Assembly (NCBI GenBank): GCA_002731295.1
Contig: PCBE01000019.1
Coordinates: 4,098-11,822 of the forward strand
Direction of reading: 5' to 3'
From: Acidiferrobacteraceae bacterium
GTDB lineage: Bacteria > Pseudomonadota > Gammaproteobacteria > Arenicellales > UBA868
Length of the DNA: 7,725 bases
Position numbers and translations under genes: made by a program. This document shows, in pieces, positions 1-6,206 of the stretch. Under the pieces are notes generated by a model, which saw nothing but the letters and a program-made list of their open reading frames with translations, was not told the origin of the DNA and made no database searches. How positions within the stretch are numbered: the first letter of the stretch is position 1; each line of letters starts with the position of its first letter.

Positions 1-1218
1 CTTTTCTTCCTCAGGCGGCAGGTCGTACAGGTCCTTGTCGAGTGGCTCACCGGGGTGGATCTTGTTCTGGATGCCATCTAGTCCGGCCATCATCATGGCC
101 GTAAACGCCAGATAGGGATTGGCGGTGGCATCGGGGAAACGGATCTCTATACGTCGACCCTTCGGATTTGACACATACGGAATACGACAGGATGCCGACC
201 GGTTACGTGCAGAATAGGCCAGCATGACCGGCGCCTCAAATCCCGGCACCAGACGCTTGTAACTGTTGGTGCTCGAATTGGTAAAGGCGTTGAGCGCACG
301 CGCGTGCTTGAAAATTCCACCGATGTAATACAACGCCATCTCGCTCAGCCCGCTGGGATGATCACCGGCAAACATGTTGTCTCCGCCTTTGAACACGGAC
401 TGGTGAACATGCATGCCCGAACCATTATCACCCACCAGCGGCTTGGGCATGAACGTCGCCGTCAGGCCATGTACATGGGCGACGTTGTGCACACAGTACT
501 TATAGACCTGCAGTTGATCAGCTTTTTTGACCAGCGTGTCAAAGCGCGTTCCGATCTCACCCTGACCGGCTGTGCCGACCTCATGGTGATGCACTTCCAC
601 ATCAAGACCCATATCGGCCATGGCCAGGCACATAGCGGAGCGAACGTCCTGCTGTGAATCAACCGGCGGCACAGGAAAATAGCCCCCTTTGACACCCGGG
701 CGATGTCCGATGTTGCCGTCTTCATAATCCTTGCCTGAACTCCAGGCGGCTTCCACAGATTCGATGTGGTAACTGGCTTCGCTCATCTCGTTGGTCCAAC
801 GCACTGAATCAAAGACAAAAAACTCTGCCTCAGGTCCGAAAAATGCTTCGTCTCCAATACCGGTGGATTTAAGGTAGGCTTCACCGCGTTTAGCGATCGA
901 TCGTGGATCTCTTTCATAGCCTTGCATGGTCGCCGGTTCGATCACGTCACACCGCAACAGCACGGTGGTGTCCTGCATAAAAGGATCTATCACCACAGAA
1001 TTGGGATCCGGCATCAGAATCATGTCCGACTCATTGATCCCTTTCCAGCCAGCGATCGAAGAGCCGTCGAACATCTTGCCTTCTTCAAACGTTTCTTCGT
1101 CGACTGCACTGGCCGGCACGGAGACGTGTTGTTCCTTGCCTTTGGTATCGGTGAATCTGAAATCAATAAACTTCGCTTTACTTTCCTGAATCATATTCAG
1201 AGCATCGGCCGCTGACAT
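1..1218 (-). CDS. glnA: Glutamine synthetase type I (GSI-beta), 3' end cut by window edge
   Basis: Glutamine synthetase makes glutamine from glutamate, ammonia and ATP in the cytoplasm as a dodecamer. It is the main entry point for ammonium when nitrogen is scarce. The 406 visible residues align from the first methionine with E. coli GlnA (469 residues, from memory), so about 60 C-terminal residues lie outside the window. Visible hallmarks include the N-terminal MFDGSSI segment, the ATP/metal-site motifs [10 protein letters not shown] and [22 protein letters not shown], and NRSASCRIP. The segment DLYDLPPEE places a tyrosine at residue 398 (bases 25-27). This corresponds to the tyrosine adenylylated by GlnE in enterobacteria, so covalent control by a GlnE/GlnB cascade is expected. 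The ATG at 1218 is preceded by GAGGTAA at a six-base gap. It has its own sigma-54/NtrC control region upstream. Identity is certain; the GlnE regulation is inferred from the site. Confidence 0.98.
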   Translation of the reverse strand, partial: MSAADALNMIQESKAKFIDFRFTDTKGKEQHVSVPASAVDEETFEEGKMFDGSSIAGWKGINESDMILMPDPNSVVIDPFMQDTTVLLRCDVIEPATMQGYERDPRSIAKRGEAYLKSTGIGDEAFFGPEAEFFVFDSVRWTNEMSEASYHIESVEAAWSSGKDYEDGNIGHRPGVKGGYFPVPPVDSQQDVRSAMCLAMADMGLDVEVHHHEVGTAGQGEIGTRFDTLVKKADQLQVYKYCVHNVAHVHGLTATFMPKPLVGDNGSGMHVHQSVFKGGDNMFAGDHPSGLSEMALYYIGGIFKHARALNAFTNSSTNSYKRLVPGFEAPVMLAYSARNRSASCRIPYVSNPKGRRIEIRFPDATANPYLAFTAMMMAGLDGIQNKIHPGEPLDKDLYDLPPEEEK

Positions 1219-1221
1219 CGT

Positions 1222-1261
1222 CTGTTACCTCGCTTTGGTTTGTGGCGATTCCTGCTACCTC
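1222..1261 (-). repeat. Duplicated Shine-Dalgarno-like segment in the glnA leader
   Basis: On the minus strand, CGAGGTAACAG just ahead of the glnA start is nearly repeated 30 bases upstream as CGAGGTAGCAG (10 of 11 match). The downstream copy is the ribosome binding site of glnA. The upstream copy has no start codon at a workable distance. It may be chance or a standby ribosome site. Confidence 0.35.
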
Positions 1262-1275
1262 GTGTCGTGAACACG
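1261..1275 (-). other. Small inverted repeat in the glnA leader
   Basis: CGTGT and ACACG form a 5-bp stem around a 5-base loop in the predicted glnA leader RNA, between the sigma-54 start site and the ribosome binding site. It is too small to call a riboswitch and has no run of U after it, so it is not an obvious attenuator. It is recorded only as local structure. Confidence 0.25.
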
Positions 1276-1324
1276 GGACTTAGGCGCCGGGCATATTGGA
1301 AAAAGAACTGCTGTTTTAGTAGAA

Positions 1325-1339
1325 GCAAGTTCTGTGCCA
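1325..1339 (-). promoter_or_regulatory. Sigma-54 (RpoN) promoter of glnA
   Basis: The minus strand reads TGGCAC, five bases, then TTGC. This is the RpoN -24/-12 pattern, with the invariant GG and GC dinucleotides at the required spacing. The predicted start is near 1313, giving a leader of about 95 bases before the glnA ATG. Two NtrC-type sites lie upstream at centres of roughly -75 and -107. This arrangement mirrors glnAp2 of enteric bacteria, where phosphorylated NtrC activates RpoN polymerase under nitrogen limitation. The element is seen directly; its use is inferred from the family. Confidence 0.9.
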
Positions 1340-1356
1340 CCGAAAAACAACGGACT

Positions 1357-1362
1357 ATTATA
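1357..1362 (-). promoter_or_regulatory. Candidate vegetative -10 box upstream of glnA
   Basis: The minus strand carries a perfect TATAAT at 1362-1357. No good -35 hexamer lies 16-18 bases upstream: the positions there fall inside the first NtrC-type site and match TTGACA at only two of six bases. If used, this promoter would start near 1350. NtrC bound at the adjacent site could block it, as is known for glnAp1 in enterics. The box is clear, but its function is uncertain. Confidence 0.45.
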
Positions 1363-1379
1363 CCCAATCTCGGTCAAAC

Positions 1380-1396
1380 TGCACCATTATTGTGCA
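1380..1396 (-). promoter_or_regulatory. NtrC (GlnG) binding site, promoter-proximal
   Basis: The 17-bp sequence TGCACCATTATTGTGCA closely matches the NtrC inverted repeat TGCACC-N5-GGTGCA. Its centre at 1388 is about 75 bases upstream of the predicted sigma-54 start of glnA. It is 32 bp, about three helical turns, from a second site of the same geometry, so two NtrC dimers would sit on the same face of the DNA. Confidence 0.85.
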
Positions 1397-1411
1397 TTAA
1401 TGGAGTCAGTG

Positions 1412-1428
1412 CGCACAATTAATGTGCG
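1412..1428 (-). promoter_or_regulatory. NtrC (GlnG) binding site, promoter-distal
   Basis: CGCACA, five bases, then TGTGCG form a perfect 6-bp inverted repeat with the same 6-5-6 layout as the neighbouring site. The outer base differs from the TGCACC consensus. The 32-bp centre-to-centre distance to the proximal site equals, as I recall, the spacing of the paired NtrC sites at E. coli glnAp2. The element is nested in further GTGCG/CGCAC repeats that extend to 1439. Confidence 0.75.
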
Positions 1429-1438
1429 TATAACGCAC
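1424..1438 (-). terminator. Possible weak hairpin terminator after tusA
   Basis: GTGCGT and ACGCAC form a 6-bp stem with a 3-base loop, beginning about 10 bases after the tusA-like stop codon. In the minus-strand transcript it is followed by AUUAAUUG rather than a clean U run, so it is at best a weak intrinsic terminator. It shares bases with the distal NtrC-type site, and the repeat may instead belong to the glnA operator. Confidence 0.3.
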
Positions 1439-1447
1439 TAGACCGGG

Positions 1448-1687
1448 TTATGTGGGTGTCGACGTTGTAACGCGCAGAATCACCACCACACCCCCGGCAT
1501 CCTCATTAGTCGCCACCACCTCGTGGCCGTGAACGCGACACCAGGCTGGAATATCATTCAGTGCGCCCGGGTCCGTACACTGAACCTCGAGTATGTCGCC
1601 CGTATTCAGCGCCTTGACGCGATCCTGCGTGCGGATCACGGGCATCGGGCACAACAGATTTCTGGCATCCAGGATATGCCGGCTCAT
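1448..1687 (-). CDS. TusA/SirA-family sulfur carrier protein
   Basis: This 79-residue protein belongs to the TusA family of small persulfide carriers. These pass sulfur as a cysteine persulfide to enzymes of tRNA thiolation, cofactor synthesis or sulfur oxidation. The family signature LLCPMPVIRTQ is present, with the acceptor cysteine at residue 13. The segments GDILEVQCTDPGALNDIP and WCRVHGHEV match the rest of the fold. Length is normal. The ATG at 1687 overlaps the stop of the upstream PP-loop gene in an ATGA arrangement, which favours it over an in-frame GTG three codons earlier and suggests translational coupling. The coupling points to the neighbouring thiolation-type ATPase as its partner. 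Fold is confident; whether it is orthologous to E. coli TusA itself is not, so no symbol is given. Confidence 0.9.
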   Translation of the reverse strand: MSRHILDARNLLCPMPVIRTQDRVKALNTGDILEVQCTDPGALNDIPAWCRVHGHEVVATNEDAGGVVVILRVTTSTPT

Positions 1688-2739
1688 ACGTACCACTGGG
1701 CTGGGATCTCAGAAGACGGGAGTGGCTGGATGCACAATGGTACTGGATCACCCCGACCGAGCACGGCATCGAACGTAACCCGGTTTGCATCGCGACCCTG
1801 ACCGAAGCGGGCAGCAATACGGGCAGCGAGCGCCATTTCTGATTCGTTCAGGTCACCTTCGATCAGCGTCAGCGGACCGTTATGGCTGGTCATCGTCAGG
1901 TGACTGAATCGATGCCGGTAACCTTGCAGATAATTGGTTTCTCCTGCATCTCTGGCGATGATCAGTTTGAAATGGGGTCGGGGACGGATGTGTCGACCAA
2001 CCTTCAACAGCATAATGTCATCGAGTTCGTAGGTTTTCTGACCCCTGGATTGCCATAGATCGTTGAGCTTTCGCGAGTAGGTCGTGTCGGTCAGAAAACA
2101 GCAGCCACCTGCCGGCTGCGCGTAATCCTCTATCCCCAGGGCCGCCGCCAATGCCATCTGTGGTTTTCGGCTGCGGCCACTGAAATCATAGAGTGACTGC
2201 CGATCGACCCAGCCGTTGCGTTCAGCCGCTGTGGGGGATTGAAGTTTCGCGCATAACGGTCGCAACAACAGATCGCCGGCGCCTGATTCCCGCTGCACAA
2301 CCGGGAAGGTTTCGCGTCTTTGCGACATAGGCCTTTGGCCCACAACTTCGCCTGTAACAATAAAATCAAACCCGTGCGCTTGCATCCATTGTCGAGCTTT
2401 TCCGACCATGAACGACTTACAGTCCAGACAAGGATTCAGATTAGCGCCGTAACCATGTCGGGGGTTGATCACCACATCCTTATATTCCTCGATGACATCG
2501 ATAATGTGGAGTTTTATGCCCAGTTGCTCGGCTACCCATAGCGCATTGTTGCGCTTTGGGCGCTTACGATCGTGGTTTCGAATGGCATGTGTGTGTCCTT
2601 CAACGCAGAACCCGGTAAAGAAATTAAGCCCCTCAACATGCACGCCCTGATCCTTCACGACACGCGCGGCCAGCATCGAATCCAATCCACCTGAAATCAG
2701 GGCCACAGCTTTAGCTTGATTCTGGGCATTGGTCGTCAT
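1684..2739 (-). CDS. PP-loop ATPase, MnmA/ThiI-like predicted RNA thiolation enzyme
   Basis: This 351-residue protein has an N-terminal adenine-nucleotide alpha hydrolase (PP-loop) domain with SGGLDS at residues 16-21. Such enzymes adenylate a uridine before sulfur is inserted. NPCLDCK (Cys104, Cys107) and GGCCFLTD (Cys213, Cys214) are candidate catalytic or metal-binding cysteines, comparable to the cysteine pair of MnmA. After about residue 240, [21 protein letters not shown] resembles the NFACT-R RNA-binding domain found on some bacterial thiouridylase-like proteins; this match is from memory. There is no THUMP domain, so it is not a standard ThiI. Similar genes are often annotated as tRNA (5-methylaminomethyl-2-thiouridylate)-methyltransferase, a misleading name because no methyltransferase domain is visible. 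The ATG at 2739 follows GGAG at a six-base gap. It is coupled to the TusA-like gene, the probable sulfur donor. The actual RNA target is unknown. Confidence 0.88.
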   Translation of the reverse strand: MTTNAQNQAKAVALISGGLDSMLAARVVKDQGVHVEGLNFFTGFCVEGHTHAIRNHDRKRPKRNNALWVAEQLGIKLHIIDVIEEYKDVVINPRHGYGANLNPCLDCKSFMVGKARQWMQAHGFDFIVTGEVVGQRPMSQRRETFPVVQRESGAGDLLLRPLCAKLQSPTAAERNGWVDRQSLYDFSGRSRKPQMALAAALGIEDYAQPAGGCCFLTDTTYSRKLNDLWQSRGQKTYELDDIMLLKVGRHIRPRPHFKLIIARDAGETNYLQGYRHRFSHLTMTSHNGPLTLIEGDLNESEMALAARIAARFGQGRDANRVTFDAVLGRGDPVPLCIQPLPSSEIPAQWYV

Positions 2740-2765
2740 TGTTTACTCCGTGCTGACACAGCACA

Positions 2766-2792
2766 ATTTTACCAACTTACCAACCGGGTCAC
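2766..2792 (-). promoter_or_regulatory. Candidate sigma-70 promoter of the PP-loop/tusA-like operon
   Basis: The minus strand carries TAAAAT (five of six -10 bases) at 2771-2766 and GTGACC (four of six -35 bases) at 2792-2787. The spacer is only 15 bases, shorter than ideal. A start near 2759 would leave a leader of about 20 bases. The -35 falls inside the 2783-2797 palindrome. No better promoter is seen for this gene. Confidence 0.35.
2769..2784. repeat. Tandem 8-bp direct repeat in the divergent control region
   Basis: TTACCAAC occurs twice in immediate succession. It overlaps the candidate -10 of the leftward operon and abuts the 2783-2797 palindrome. It could be a regulator site or a chance duplication. 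Confidence 0.6.
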
Positions 2793-2797
2793 CCGGT
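2783..2797. promoter_or_regulatory. 15-bp palindrome between divergent genes, possible operator
   Basis: ACCGGGT-C-ACCCGGT is a perfect inverted repeat with 7-bp arms and a single central base. Its centre at 2790 is about 60 bases upstream of the predicted glyQ start site, and it overlaps the candidate -35 of the leftward operon. The placement suits a dimeric regulator acting on one or both operons. I do not recognise the motif. Confidence 0.4.
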
Positions 2798-2806
2798 GCC
2801 CCGACT

Positions 2807-2824
2807 GTACTGCTGCGACAGTAC
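2807..2824. promoter_or_regulatory. Inverted repeat over the glyQ -35 region
   Basis: GTACTG and CAGTAC form 6-bp arms around a 6-base centre. An alternative pairing of ACTGT with ACAGT overlaps it. The right arm covers the end of the proposed glyQ -35 hexamer, so a bound protein here would occlude the promoter. The repeat is real in the sequence; its function is a guess. Confidence 0.3.
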
Positions 2825-2843
2825 CAAGCGCTACCGTTATAAT
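2815..2843 (+). promoter_or_regulatory. Sigma-70 promoter of the glyQ operon
   Basis: GCGACA (four of six -35 bases) at 2815-2820 and a perfect TATAAT at 2838-2843 are separated by the optimal 17 bases. Transcription would start near 2850, giving a leader of about 33 bases to the glyQ GTG. The leader is too short for a T-box or other riboswitch. This is the only good promoter seen ahead of the five-gene run to 7578. Confidence 0.75.
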
Positions 2844-2883
2844 CTCCACGGTATCAAAGCGTCTACCAGAGGGGGCTCTTCCC

Positions 2884-3753
2884 GTGCATTTTCAGGAACT
2901 TATCCTGCGCCTCCAGAATTACTGGGCCGCGCAGGACTGTGTGATCTTGCAACCTTACGACCTTGAGGTCGGCGCGGGAACATTTCACACGGCCACTTTC
3001 CTTGCCGCGATCGGCCCTGAGCCGTTGCGTGCCGCATACGTTCAACCCTCACGCCGACCTACCGATGGCCGCTATGGCGAAAACCCCAACCGCCTGCAGC
3101 ATTATTTTCAATTTCAGGTAGTTCTGAAACCGTCACCGGACGACTTCCAACAACGCTATCTGGGGTCCTTGGAAACTCTGGGGATAGACTTTCTACGCGA
3201 TGACATCCGATTTGTAGAAGATGACTGGGAATCACCGACACTCGGAGCCTGGGGCCTGGGTTGGGAGGTATGGCTAAACGGGATGGAGGTATCTCAATTC
3301 ACATATTTCCAGCAGGTCGGCGGGTTGGACTGCCATCCGGTCACCGGTGAGATCACCTACGGACTGGAACGCGTTGCGCTTTACCTGCAGGGCAAAGACA
3401 ACATCTTCGACCTGAGTTGGAATGCACAATTCAGCTATGGTGACCTTTATCGTCAAAATGAAGTCGAGCAATCCGCCTATAATTTTGAACACGCCGATGT
3501 CTCAGCGCTGCTTCATCAATTTGATGTTTGCGAGAATACCTGCCTCAAACTGCTTGAGGTGAACCTGCCGCTACCTGCTTACGAGCAGGTACTCAAGGCG
3601 TCTCATACGTTTAATCTTTTGGATGCACGACACGCGATTGGTGTAACCGAACGAGCGCGCTACATTGGCCGGGTTCGTACACTCGCCCGGGGTGTGGCCG
3701 AAAACTACTATCAGCGTCGGCAGCAACTCGGCTTCCCGCGGCTTAGATCATAA
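2884..3753 (+). CDS. glyQ: Glycyl-tRNA synthetase alpha subunit
   Basis: GlyQ is the catalytic subunit of the bacterial alpha2-beta2 glycyl-tRNA synthetase. It activates glycine with ATP and works only with GlyS. The 289-residue product aligns almost end to end with E. coli GlyQ (303 residues, from memory). Conserved class II blocks are [18 protein letters not shown] from residue 57, [20 protein letters not shown] from residue 126, and ITYGLER from residue 157. Near the C-terminus, [18 protein letters not shown] is also well kept. The GTG at 2884 is chosen because AGAGGGGG ends eight bases upstream, the predicted promoter lies just before it, and homology begins at [14 protein letters not shown]. 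The open frame continues upstream to 2716, but that part overlaps the divergent gene and has no homology. The glyS start follows its stop by two bases. Confidence 0.97.
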   Translation: MHFQELILRLQNYWAAQDCVILQPYDLEVGAGTFHTATFLAAIGPEPLRAAYVQPSRRPTDGRYGENPNRLQHYFQFQVVLKPSPDDFQQRYLGSLETLGIDFLRDDIRFVEDDWESPTLGAWGLGWEVWLNGMEVSQFTYFQQVGGLDCHPVTGEITYGLERVALYLQGKDNIFDLSWNAQFSYGDLYRQNEVEQSAYNFEHADVSALLHQFDVCENTCLKLLEVNLPLPAYEQVLKASHTFNLLDARHAIGVTERARYIGRVRTLARGVAENYYQRRQQLGFPRLRS

Positions 3754-3755
3754 CC

Positions 3756-5873
3756 ATGACTCGCACACTGTCTAAAGCCAAACGTTCTAGTGCCGCGACA
3801 CTTCTGGTGGAAGTGGGCACCGAAGAACTCCCGCCACGAGCAATCGCCCGCCTCGGTGAGGCATTCGCCACGGCCCTGGCCAAGCGCCTCTCGGAGCACG
3901 CTCTTGTGGATGATGCCATGCCTGTTTGGTACGCAACCCCCCGTCGTCTTGCGGTAACAATACCGGCGGTTTTACGCCGCCAACCCGACCGAATTTCTGA
4001 ACGCCGTGGACCCGCATTAACCAAAGCATTCGATGCGGCAGGGTTACCGACTGCTGCGGCAACCGGTTTTGCGGGATCTTGCGGGGTGAGCGTTGACCAA
4101 CTGGTTCAAAATGAAACAGACAAGGGCACGTGGCTCGTGCACCGGACATCGCAGCCCGGGGCGCTCGCCCGTGACCTCGTGCCGGAGAGCATCGAAAGCG
4201 CTCTGACTTCGTTGCCAGTACCCAAAATGATGCGCTGGGGGTCGGGGACTGCAGAGTTTGTCCGGCCGGTGCACTGGCTGGTGGTGTTGCACGGCCGGCA
4301 GATCATTCGCTGCTCGATTTTCGGGGTGCCGTCGAGTAATACCAGCCATGGCCACCGCTTCATGTGCACAACCCCGGTGCCACTCACATCAGCCGACAGT
4401 TACCGCGAACACTTGAAAAACTCAGGCCACGTCATCGCTGATTTTTCCGAGCGCCGGTCGACCATCGAGACACAGATTAAGCGCCTGGGACAACGAGCGG
4501 GCGGAGTGCCGGTAGTCGATACTGCTCTGCTGGAGATAGTGACCGGCCTGGTGGAAAAACCCCACGCACTGCTGGGCAGTTTTGAACCGGCGTTTCTGCA
4601 GATCCCCGCAGAAATACTGATCTGTGCCATGCGCGATCATCAGAAATATTTTCACCTTGTCGATGAACGGGGGCAACTGTTGCCCAAGTTCATTGCAGTA
4701 AGCAACATTCGCAGCAAACAACCGGCCCGGGTCCGTCAAGGAAATGAGCGCGTGCTGCAGGCCCGCCTTTCGGACGCGCGCTTTTTCTGGGATGAAGACC
4801 GTAGACGAACACTTGAATCCCGTATCGCCGATCTCGAGAGCGTTACATTCCATCATGAACTGGGAAGCCTGTGGGATAAAACGGATCGACTGATCGAACT
4901 CGCCGGGCATCTCGCCAGGCTTCTTGGCGAAAACGCCGACAGCTGTCAACGAGCAGCTCAGCTGTGCAAAGCCGACCTGGTCACCGATATGGTTGGTGAA
5001 TTTCCGGATCTGCAAGGCGTCATGGGCCGCTACTACGCAATTCATGACCGTGAAAAGAAAGCGATCGGGAGGGCGATAGAAGAGCATTATCATCCCAGAC
5101 ATGCAGGCGACGCTCTACCGCAATCCAAGGTTGGCCGTATCCTGGCCGTGGCTGACCGAATCGACTCCCTGGTCGGCCTGTTCGCGGTCGGCGAATTCCC
5201 CAGTGGTGACAGCGACCCCTACGCTCTGCGACGGGCAGCATTGGGGATTATCCGCATACTGGTGGAAAAGAAAGTCGACTTGGATATCGCCCACCTGGTG
5301 GATCTGAGCGCAGCAGCCTACGAGCAGGCTGGGCTTATCATCGATACGCCCGTTCGACAGCAGGTAAGGGACTTCATCGTAGAACGTTATCGCGCACTTT
5401 ACCTCGCTGCTGGATTCCGCAATGACGAAATTTCTGCCGTCATCCAAAGTGGTGCAACTCGGCCGCTGGATTTCGACCGACGGCTAAAAGCGGTTTCGAA
5501 GTTTCGCCGCGCACCAACGGCCGCCAATCTTGCTGCGGCGAACAAACGCATCCGTAATATCCTACGCAAAGTTGATCAGCAGGTGCCGCTTAAGATTAAT
5601 GAACAGTTGTTCGAACATCCGTCCGAACACGATCTGTCGGCTGCCCTGGTACACATCTCAACAGAGGTGTCGCCACTGATTGAGCGTGCTGACTACGCCG
5701 GGGCGCTGCGACAGCTCTCTGCCCTCAGTGTCCCGGTCGACCAATTTTTTGATGATGTCATGGTGATGGCTGAAAATCCTAGGTTGCGCAGCAATCGCCT
5801 TGCGCTTCTGAACCAACTGGCAACCCTGTTTCTGGCAATTGCCGATATCTCTGTTCTGCAGATGTCTGATTGA
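3756..5873 (+). CDS. glyS: Glycyl-tRNA synthetase beta subunit
   Basis: GlyS is the tRNA-recognising subunit of the heterotetrameric glycyl-tRNA synthetase. It is 705 residues, against 689 in E. coli from memory; the difference includes about ten extra basic and Ser-rich residues at the N-terminus. LVEVGTEELPP at residues 17-27 is the conserved opening. MRDHQKYF (from residue 292), HELGSLWDKTDR, DLVTDMVGEFPDLQGVMGRYYA, and ADRIDSLVGLFAVG with DPYALRRAALG (about 466-497) mark the central HD-like region. The C-terminal roughly 150 residues, with ANKRIRNIL and RLALLNQLATLFLAIADIS, fit the DALR-type anticodon-binding domain. The ATG lies two bases after the glyQ stop with no strong Shine-Dalgarno sequence, which suggests translation is coupled to glyQ and keeps the subunits balanced. 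Confidence 0.97.
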   Translation: MTRTLSKAKRSSAATLLVEVGTEELPPRAIARLGEAFATALAKRLSEHALVDDAMPVWYATPRRLAVTIPAVLRRQPDRISERRGPALTKAFDAAGLPTAAATGFAGSCGVSVDQLVQNETDKGTWLVHRTSQPGALARDLVPESIESALTSLPVPKMMRWGSGTAEFVRPVHWLVVLHGRQIIRCSIFGVPSSNTSHGHRFMCTTPVPLTSADSYREHLKNSGHVIADFSERRSTIETQIKRLGQRAGGVPVVDTALLEIVTGLVEKPHALLGSFEPAFLQIPAEILICAMRDHQKYFHLVDERGQLLPKFIAVSNIRSKQPARVRQGNERVLQARLSDARFFWDEDRRRTLESRIADLESVTFHHELGSLWDKTDRLIELAGHLARLLGENADSCQRAAQLCKADLVTDMVGEFPDLQGVMGRYYAIHDREKKAIGRAIEEHYHPRHAGDALPQSKVGRILAVADRIDSLVGLFAVGEFPSGDSDPYALRRAALGIIRILVEKKVDLDIAHLVDLSAAAYEQAGLIIDTPVRQQVRDFIVERYRALYLAAGFRNDEISAVIQSGATRPLDFDRRLKAVSKFRRAPTAANLAAANKRIRNILRKVDQQVPLKINEQLFEHPSEHDLSAALVHISTEVSPLIERADYAGALRQLSALSVPVDQFFDDVMVMAENPRLRSNRLALLNQLATLFLAIADISVLQMSD

Positions 5874-5876
5874 ACG

Positions 5877-6206
5877 ATGTCCAACGATCGATACAGCGCT
5901 ATGCTTACTGCAGTACAGCGATTCCACGACAAGCACGGGTTCCGCGAATCCGGGGGCGAAGATCTTCCTTATCGGGTTGCGCTGATGGCGGAAGAACTGG
6001 GCGAGATTTCTGCCTGTATCACTAAAGGTAAGACCAAGGAAGCACTGGCTGAGGAATGTGCTGACCTGTTGATTTTGCTTATCGGCACCGCGATATCCGC
6101 CAACCTAGACTTAAGTGAGGCATTCTGGCAGAAAATGGAGAAGATTGAGCAGCGTCCAAGCCGCATGATCGATGGTCGAATCCGCGTTTCGGAATTTGGG
6201 AGTTGA
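5877..6206 (+). CDS. MazG-like nucleotide pyrophosphohydrolase
   Basis: This 109-residue all-alpha NTP pyrophosphatase probably cleaves a (deoxy)nucleoside triphosphate to the monophosphate and pyrophosphate. The metal-binding signature EExxE(12-28)ExxD is intact, with Glu39, Glu40, Glu43 and, after 16 residues, Glu60 and Asp63. Its length matches a single MazG-like domain rather than the two-domain E. coli MazG. The ATG comes three bases after the glyS stop, and its own stop overlaps the gmhB start by one base, so it is embedded in the operon. No Shine-Dalgarno sequence is obvious. In the Pseudomonas-type order I recall, glyS and gmhB are neighbours, so this gene appears to be an insertion between them. 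The substrate cannot be read from the sequence; damaged or non-canonical nucleotides are plausible. Confidence 0.88.
   Translation: MSNDRYSAMLTAVQRFHDKHGFRESGGEDLPYRVALMAEELGEISACITKGKTKEALAEECADLLILLIGTAISANLDLSEAFWQKMEKIEQRPSRMIDGRIRVSEFGS

Noticed and set aside
304..657. 117-codon open frame on the plus strand inside glnA
   Set aside because: It is antisense to unambiguous glutamine synthetase coding sequence and shows no family motif.
1219..1313. Glutamine riboswitch in the glnA leader
   Set aside because: Only a 5-bp stem is seen, and no conserved aptamer features are recognised. The promoter-level NtrC control explains regulation.
1240..1422. 60-codon plus-strand open frame across the glnA control region
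   Set aside because: It covers the sigma-54 and NtrC elements, has no Shine-Dalgarno sequence, and its product resembles nothing known to me.
1688..1696. GTG start of the TusA-like gene three codons upstream of the ATG
   Set aside because: The ATG at 1687 forms an ATGA overlap with the upstream stop and gives the usual family length, so the GTG is less likely.
1684..2739. Annotating the PP-loop protein as MnmA or ThiI
   Set aside because: It lacks the ThiI THUMP region, and its cysteine motifs and C-terminal half differ from canonical MnmA. Only superfamily-level assignment is supported.
2716..2883. N-terminal extension of GlyQ by 56 residues, from 2716
   Set aside because: It overlaps the start of the divergent PP-loop gene, contains the predicted glyQ promoter, and has no resemblance to GlyQ. 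A strong ribosome binding site supports the GTG at 2884.
2850..2883. T-box or glycine riboswitch ahead of glyQ
   Set aside because: The predicted leader is only about 33 bases, far too short, and T-boxes are essentially absent from Gammaproteobacteria.
4422..5102. 226-codon open frame on the minus strand inside glyS
   Set aside because: It is a shadow of the well-supported glyS frame, with no recognisable domain or ribosome binding site.
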